This document shows positions 57,801 through 64,000 of a stretch of 64,000 bases of DNA, piece by piece (the stretch's first letter is position 1; each line of letters starts with the position of its first letter). Source of the stretch: Fomes fomentarius (Eukaryota; Basidiomycota; Agaricomycetes; Polyporales; Polyporaceae); assembly GCA_022606135.1 (NCBI GenBank), contig JABYQN010000006.1, forward strand, positions 2,232,001 to 2,296,000, given 5' to 3'. A program made the translations under genes and the position numbers. The notes beneath the pieces are model-generated. The model ran no database searches, had not been told where the DNA came from, and saw only the letters and a program-made list of their open reading frames with translations.

Positions 57801-59512
57801 CTCGATGTTAGCAACACCTTCCGCAAGCAGGCCCAGGAGATCTTTGAGAAGGAGCAAGAGCAATTGGCTCTGCAGGAGCAAGGCAATGTCCTGAAGGAGG
57901 CAGTGCCCGAGATGTTTGTGGACGAGAACGGGTGAGGTCGTCGTTTGATTGACTATTCTAGATGCTCACTCAAAGCAGGTTCTTGACTCAGACTCGACCG
58001 CAGTTCGTGAGCCCACTGGCGGCAAAGACGCCTGCGCGGTTTGCGGCGAGCCTGCAGCTCTCCTCTCCGGGCAGCTCGCTGGTGTCGCTCTCCTCCACGC
58101 GGAAGCCGCTGGCAACCCTCAGCCAAGACCTTGATGACGACGACCTGCCCGCTCGGAGACGTCTGCGAAAGCGCAGCGAGGATGAACCAGTGGAACTCAT
58201 GCTCCCCCGCCAACCTTGAAGAATGCGTTTGATGTCCTTGGGAAGACTCGTCCATTGAAATCCAAGGAGAAAATCAAGCGATCGGAGTTCATTGAAGGGG
58301 AAGCCGAAGAATCGGACGACGACAGAGACTTTGGGTTCGGTGTAAGGAAGAAGGAGGATGATGACGAAGAGGAGGACGGGGAGGACCAGGACCAAGTCAT
58401 GGCGGAGCTCGTCGATGACAAGGAGATGGACGAGGCAACCCTTGCCGAGAAGGCCGTCGTCGAGAAACATCGGTAGGTCCGCAGTGGGGGGGGGGATGTG
58501 AAGGTATTCAAAACTGACCTTTTATCCTATTTAAGCGAGCAAATGGAGGAGCAGGACAAGGCAGACGAGAAACTCCATATGGACGCTGTAACGGGCAAGT
58601 TCCGCGTAAAGCGTCGGAATCATGCAGTCGGGCTCTCCGATGATGAAGACTCCGAGGAGGATGAGGAGGGCCGACGTATTCGTTCCAAGATGAAGAAGAG
58701 GCAGAGGGTGAACGATAGCATCGCGAGCCTTGGTAAGTCAGATATCCACTGCATGAAGATACCGTACTGATGCCCCTCCCCTTCCCCCAGCGAAGAACCC
58801 TGAAACGCATGCGTTCGCTCAGGAGTACAACGCGGATGTGGACGACGACGACGATGAGTTTGCTCATCTGAACAAAGACGAGGGTTTGATGGTCTTGGAC
58901 GGTAATGAAGGGGATGGGCAGGATGATGATGAGGAGCCTCAGGTAGTTTCGGCCGCAGACTTACAGAAGGAGTTACGTGCCGCAGCGCAAAGGGAGGTGA
59001 GAGTCGCCCAATATGTTGCAGCTCGTGCCCAGCGCAGTTATTGATCTTTCGCATCAGGATGCGGTGGCCATGTTCGATCCCAACGACCTGAGCTACTTGG
59101 ACCAGGACGGCGACGAGGACATGGAGTCTCGTGTGAGAGAGGTCTCTGCTGAGGCACGGGCTGCACGTCGTCCAGTTGTGGAAGAGCCTACCCAGGTGAG
59201 CTGTGTTTCATAGCATAGCCCGTGGATCCCGCTCATCGTGACGATAAGAACTTCAAGCAGCAACAGAGGGGAAGCGCTATTCCTCAGCATTGGGCGAAGT
59301 GGGCGAAAGGCGAAGCTTCGTCGCGCACAGCCGGCGTTACGGGACGCAATACCGGAGGATCCGCCGCTGTTACTGGACATGGCAAGAAGGCCGCAGGTGG
59401 TTCATTCAGGACTGGGCGGAACGCACCATCTGTAAAGCCCGCTCCCATCACGAAGGCGCCGAGCCTTTTGTCTGCTGCAGTACCCAACAGACGCGACAAG
59501 TTCAGGAAATAG
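54855..59512 (+). CDS. MRC1: Mediator of replication checkpoint Mrc1/claspin
   Basis: Fork-associated adaptor that couples replication stress to the checkpoint kinase. Very long (about 1,350 residues), acidic and Ser-rich. Start at MSRSPSPAVVQRSRHTYGRR. An SQ/TQ cluster for ATR-type phosphorylation lies at about 57640-58140 (SQFFTQEG, KASQEADD, FLTQTRPQ, TLSQDLDD). The Mrc1-like domain runs from TLKNAFDVLGKTRPL through RSEFIEGEAEESDDDRDFGF, VMAELVDDKEMDEATLAEK and DEKLHMDAVTGKFRVKRRN to about 58770. The C-terminus is basic and ends VPNRRDKFRK. Introns near 55663-55733, 57665-57717, 57930-57977, 58475-58536 and three more to 59220. The frame changes by one base at a run of five C (58204-58208), between VELMLP and PPTLKNAF, with no credible intron. 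Three LDLG-type repeats occur near 57425-57510. Confidence 0.9.
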
Positions 59513-59812
59513 GGTGTAAGCTGTCTCATTTGATCTGTCGATTGCTTTGCATATGCACATCCATGTCGATATGTAGTCTTGTGTATGCCGCTGTACGTGT
59601 AGAAATACCCATGTTGTTTTGGCCAGGTTGGGCGTGGCATCGAGTACCTGACTGATATGGAGATATGGGGCAACCACTGTTCACTCTTTCACACAAGCGC
59701 GTCAGGCAACACGAGGTCGGTGCCAACAACAGGTATTAGATCGACTCTGGGTATATAGATGGAACCCTAGCAGCACCCGAGCATCTAGTAGTGTGGTGGT
59801 GGTGGTATACAG
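59513..59812. other. 3' flank of MRC1
   Basis: About 300 bp. It has a GTGGTGGTGGTGG run at about 59,792-59,805. No gene. Confidence 0.3.
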
Positions 59813-59992
59813 TCAATAATTTTGCTTTCCGAACCCGCGTCCTGAGCGAACTCCCCAAGGAATGGTGCGTGGAGGCCGTGATGGAGATACGTTGAACGTA
59901 CGCGCGGCTCGACGGGCATGGGCATGACCGTTTCTCCTGCGTGTGTTGTCCTGCTGCAGCTGGATGGGACAGAGGTGAAGAGAAAGGAAGAA

Positions 59993-60321
59993 TCAGTCTC
60001 TGCGCGGGGCAATCTCGCAGAACGCATGTCCGAAGGCGGGGCTGACCTTGTGCCTGAGCATAATGAGCTTGGCCATGCACGCCGGGGGACCAGTCTCGCG
60101 GAAGGGCGTGCCTATATGCAGGATGCTCGGGCTGTGAGGGGAGGAGGGCCATGAGAGGACGGAGGTGTGGAGTGCTTACGGGACGCCACGACCGCAAGGC
60201 CGGCTTCGTACGCATCGAGGAACTCATCTCCCCCGGTAAGCGATGCCCAAACGGAAGGAAAGCATAGGCAGGAGAGGAGGAGAGAGGCGAGGAACGACAG
60301 AAGAACAAGCATCCCGGGCAT
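59993..60321 (-). CDS. Doubtful small secretory protein
   Basis: Starts MPGMLVLLSFLASLLLSCLC, a clear hydrophobic signal peptide or anchor, followed by GDEFLDAYEAGLAVVAS. A good intron (GTAAGC donor, CATATAG acceptor; 60112-60179) joins to TPFRETGPPACMAKLIMLRH. The reading then either stops at 59993 (FGHAFCEIAPRRD) or is spliced at 60046 to a further exon ending at 59813. I do not recognise the product. Small size and lack of a known family make it a weak call. Confidence 0.35.
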
Positions 60322-60847
60322 CGTGCTCTGCGAGCAGGGCAGCCGTGAAGGCGGGCTCTCTCCAGCTGGACGCAAGAGAGCAACCGAGCGTTGGGGACTC
60401 TGCCAGCGACGACCATCGCCCGCCAGCCGAGGCCGTCAATACCTTCCGTCCCCGGTCACAACCGCGCTGACTCAGCCATGCGCCCGTCTCTCATTGGCCG
60501 CGCCGATCCATCGGACCATTATCGTGCACTGCTCCAGGTCGACCCGCTCCCACACTCAGGGTCGCCAGACGTTTTCAGTCAACCACGCACAAGCTTGAAG
60601 CTATCTGCCATATAGACTGAAAAGACTATTGTCAAGTATAGCGCTATTCCTGCACATAGAATGGGCTGTTGCTACCGACAAGACGCAGCGCGAAATAACA
60701 ATATAGCAGATCATAAACGACGGTAAGTAGTATTTCATGCAAGGAGAGGTTTTGGAACAAGGAGCGTAGTAGTGGTAGGTACAAAGAGCGGCCGCGCGAG
60801 TGCGCATTCAGTGAGTCGATCGGTAGACAGACCCATGACGCTGACGT
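60322..60847. other. Intergenic, no gene seen
   Basis: About 525 bp between the small ORF and the glycosidase 3' end. No clear motif or repeat. Confidence 0.3.
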
Positions 60848-62336
60848 TCACAGTCCCTTCTTATTAGCAGCCGCAAAGCCGCGCCATGCGCTGTGCAGGA
60901 GCAGAGTGAAGGCCTGACCCTCGGGAGAGTACCTTCCAGGCTCGGACGGCGTGCTGAACGACATGGGGTCCACCGTATTCAAGAGCCAACCGTCCTCAGT
61001 AAGGCTCTGCTGGATCAGGTTGAATGCCTTGTCGGCGGCCTTGATGTGCGACAGGTTGCCAGTGAGCGTAGCCAGCCGATACGTGGTCGCCGCGAGCAGG
61101 GCCGTCGAAGAGGTGTCGCCGAAGGAGTCGTCCTCATCCATGTAGTTGTAGAGTGTACCGTTCGCGCGCTGTAGCATAGTAGTAGGGCCTTGGTGAGTAC
61201 GTTTTTAGCCGCTAGAACAGGTGCATGACGCTTACCTGGAGGGGCCAAGTATGGTCGAGGATCTCGTTGATCCAGGCTTTAAGCTGGATACACTCAGCAA
61301 GCATCTCCTTGGCGACATAAGAGTGCTCGATGGTCTCAAGGACACGGAACATACCAGCAGCAGCCCAAGCGTTGCCTATGCTGCCATAAATCGCTGGCTT
61401 CGGAATGATGACTAGCTCAACGCACCGGTACCCCAGTGGTGGAGATCAGACCACGAGCCCAGGACGATGTGCTTCCACAGACCGCTCTCGTCGGCCAAGG
61501 TCTGGCGGTAGAGCTTGCACTGCTGGAACGCCTCCTTCAAGAGGACACGGCCCTCGTCGCCACCCTGGAGCGCACCGTAGTAAGCGATGAAGGGGGGTAC
61601 CATGTAGACGAAGTCGGCCCTATGCTAGTGTCAGCGAAAAGAAGGTTAGTGTTCGAGGAGGGAAAGGCGGCTTACCAGAGCTGGGCCTCTTCGACACGGT
61701 GAGAGATGGCACCATCCGCGGTACGGGGAGCGTCCTCGAGGAGGTAGCGAAGCTGGTTGGAAGCCGCGGTCGAGTACTTCGTTACCGAGGGGTCCGTGCG
61801 GGTCCAATTGGCCAAGAGGACAGCGACCCCGATGCCTGCAAGCAATATCAGCCTCCAAGTCGGTGTATATACCAACGTTTAGACGAACTTGGGGGGTCAC
61901 CGACAGCGCCATTGCCGTCAATGAGCGGGCCATCACCCTGAATAGCGTCTACAACTCTGCACGACTCAGTGTAAGCGAGTCCTTTTGTGGCGCGATTGTG
62001 GCTCAACAAGCACTAACTCAGTAGCCTTCTGAATGATGTAGTCAGCCTGGCCGGGCCTGAGGGTTGTAGGAGGAGGGAGCCTGCTAGTGAGGACCGAGAG
62101 CTCGGGCCACTCCAGCTCCGTCAGAGTCTGCAGAGATGTACCAATCTCCCAGCTACCCGTGGAGTCAGCACGGGCGATCGTAAGGACGATAGGAAGGCGT
62201 ACCTGTGGGTGGCAATTTGGATCAAGTTCGCCTTTACCTTCGCGATCGTGGCATCGTCGAGGCCCTGTTGGGAAGTGGGGAGGCCCACGACAGCAGACGT
62301 CGCGGCCAAGAGGGTAACAAGAGAGGAGAAAATCAT
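60848..62336 (-). CDS. Secreted six-hairpin glycosidase, GH105-like
   Basis: Predicted extracellular carbohydrate-active enzyme with an (alpha/alpha)6 barrel. Family GH105 removes unsaturated uronic acids from rhamnogalacturonan and related oligosaccharides; that substrate is inference. Signal peptide MIFSSLVTLLAATSAVVGLP. Body: SWEIGTSLQTLTELEWPELS, LLANWTRTDPSVTKYSTAAS, AISHRVEEAQLW/ADFVYMVPPFIAYYGAL, LWKHIVLGSWSDLHHWGTG and GNAWAAAGMFRVLETIEHSY. The C-terminus has ANGTLYNYMDEDDSFGDTSS, then TALLAATTYRLATL, and ends WRGFAAANKKGL. The GNAWAAAGM helix and the DFVYMVPPF strand are the clearest family marks. About 390 residues and some eight exons. Gly/Asn-x-Thr sites suggest glycosylation. Confidence 0.72.
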
Positions 62337-64000
62337 GGGGATGCGCTGCCCGTTACAGAGGAATCGAAATGAAGGAATGGACCCCGGAGGGAAGGGGATC
62401 AGCTGAAAGCAAGGGCCCGCAATGGTGTCCGCTGTCCATGAGTCGAGCTCATTATACCAATCAGGAGGAGGTGGCGGTTTGCAATTCTTACTTAGTTGAT
62501 GGCAATTGGCAACTGTACGATGGGCTATGCGCCTATGATAGGCGGGACCAAGTCAGCGGATGAATAATTAATGATCGGAGAGTCGCGGGCAAACGGCGTG
62601 ATCAAAATTTCAACGAACTGCCGCGGTTCATCAGAGGTAGAGTAAATGGCCATTGATTTGGGGTCGCGATAGCGAGAGACGACGAATCAAGCCAGATGAA
62701 TGTATGAGCTTTGGAGCATACATACCGTCTTACGGTTGCAGACATCTCAGACCGTCAAATCACTCAAACGGAACTGGGACGTCTGACAATAAACATTGTC
62801 CGGTTCCAGAGATCACCTCTCTTTCACGCTGCGCTATGCTCAGTTCGATCGACTCGTTCTCGTCTCTAAGACAGGTTTTCCTCTCACGAATTATCTCGAG
62901 GCCAAGATGCATATGGTCTCATGTACATGATGTGCATAGGATCCGGCAGGGAGAAAATGGGGCCGTCGTGGTGCAGTGTATTGTCAACCGTCGACAGTCG
63001 TGATGGATTTGAGGCGAACAGCTCAGGTGCTGGCATAGCTTTGGCAAGTACTACTTACTCCTGGCATTCTTGGGGGACATCGTGATCCGCTTCCAAGCAT
63101 TCACTTTGGTCTCAGACGCCGGGGCATCAGTAAGCTGTTACAAGTACTCTGAACACACGTCGATGACTGGCTAAATATGTGTATTACAATGTATCTGGCT
63201 GTTTCACGTGAAATGCATTATGAATGAACCGGAATGATTTCTCGTTACATACTAGTCACATTCAAGTTGTCCCCATGCAATCACAATGCAACGTGCTGCG
63301 TCACACTTGATACATTTGTTCGCTCACCATCATTTCGATCAGAATGTAACAGCTCGTTACACAGGTCAATACCACCGGGGAGATCTTTTCGCCGTCTCTG
63401 GGCACCACACTATATGCTCATGAGTGCCTCAAGAATGCCAATGACACAAGTACCACCGCAGCGCTTCCAGTGAGATCCATCACGCAGTATTGCTGGTGCA
63501 GTGATCGCACGCAATGTACTTACTTACGATTCGTGATCGACTCGTTGCGATGTGGCCTCCCAGTTTGAGCAACTCCGCGCATCTGTTTCATCGCTTTGAA
63601 TTGCAATCAGAGTCTTGGCAAAGTATTGAGCACAAGTTCCACCTGAACCACAGCACTTGGTTCCTGTTTTTAAACTCAGGCTCAAGCTCCCGATGGAATC
63701 ACGACAGTACTAGTGTAGCGCGCGCACATCTTGAAGAAGAACCCGATCACTAGGTTAATCCTTGTTCATTCCTAGTCTGGTGGGCTGCACAGTAGGTACA
63801 AGCTCAACCACGTACAGGCTATTTGAGATCAGTATCTACGCAATCGCTTGCCCCTCGGCTCCACTAACCGAGATGTTGTGTACGGGCTGTACGCGCGTAA
63901 TGGTAGAATACCCCACCCAGTATATATATGTGACTCCAGCCTCGTTCTTGTGAATGTCATCCGGCCGCCGAATCCATAACTCATCAAGCATCTTATCTAC
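62337..64000. other. Right edge, no supported gene
   Basis: About 1.66 kb upstream of the glycosidase, running to the window end. CCAAT (62456-62460, inside ATACCAATCAGGAGG) and a TATAAT-like TATA on the minus strand lie 110-130 bp before the glycosidase ATG. Beyond that the DNA is AT-richer than the genic part. The frames on the plus strand (62653-63003, 63234-63473, 63514-63753) show no motif. Confidence 0.35.

Noticed and set aside
59736..60416. 226-residue minus-strand frame
   Set aside because: Overlaps the small secretory ORF in another frame and reads through its likely introns; Arg/Ser/Pro-rich shadow.

Overview
The window is nuclear DNA from a filamentous basidiomycete, most likely an Agaricomycete (mushroom or polypore lineage). 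The evidence is gene-dense, GC-rich sequence, many introns of about 50-75 bp with GT...YAG ends, typically fungal proteins (a PRM10/ThrE-like membrane protein, HIS6, CNS1/TTC4, a KAP120-type importin, an NRPS-like adenylate-forming reductase) and short, mostly divergent or convergent intergenic gaps. No rRNA, tRNA, CRISPR array, transposon or virus-derived gene was recognised. Most exon boundaries are my own reading of splice sites and conserved frames, so gene spans are firmer than individual exons.

Layout. 0-9 kb: a low-complexity hypothetical protein (-), EMC10 (+), a gene-poor 2 kb stretch, a GNAT acetyltransferase (-) and a PRM10/ThrE-like multi-pass protein (+). 9-18 kb: cytosolic phenylalanyl-tRNA synthetase alpha chain (-), peroxin PEX2 (+) and an adenylation-thiolation-reductase enzyme (-). 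18-28 kb: DNA polymerase delta subunit POLD3/Cdc27 (+), importin-11/KAP120 (-) and SLX4 (+). 28-36 kb: folylpolyglutamate synthase (-), a PPR protein (+) and a membrane-anchored aspartic protease (-). 36-46 kb: mitochondrial hydroxyacid-oxoacid transhydrogenase (+), HIS6 (+), an S33 alpha/beta hydrolase (-), complex I NDUFA12 (+), L-2-hydroxyglutarate dehydrogenase (-) and CNS1/TTC4 (+). 46-54 kb: ribosomal protein eS7 (+), a Rab GTPase with a large insertion (+), an AMMECR1 protein (+), a PPR protein (-) and ribosomal protein uL3 (-). 54-64 kb: the replication-checkpoint mediator Mrc1/claspin (+), a doubtful small secretory ORF (-), a GH105-like six-hairpin glycosidase (-) and 1.7 kb with nothing recognised.

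Functional links are modest. POLD3, SLX4 and MRC1 all act at replication forks. POLD3 and SLX4 each carry three MluI cell-cycle boxes (ACGCGT) just upstream, which suggests shared G1/S control. The CNS1 promoter holds a heat-shock-element-like palindrome and HIS6 has Gcn4/CpcA-like half matches. Several products are mitochondrial (HOT, L2HGDH, NDUFA12, two PPR proteins, possibly a long form of FPGS).

Two conserved genes (MRC1, EMC10), and possibly two more (POLD3, PRM10), change frame by one base at C or G homopolymers. This looks more like base undercalling than real mutation, although introns could explain the last two. I found no clear previously undescribed multi-gene system. The most interesting items are the paired MCB promoters, the 10-nt micro-exon in uL3, the Rab insertion and the adenylate-forming reductase.
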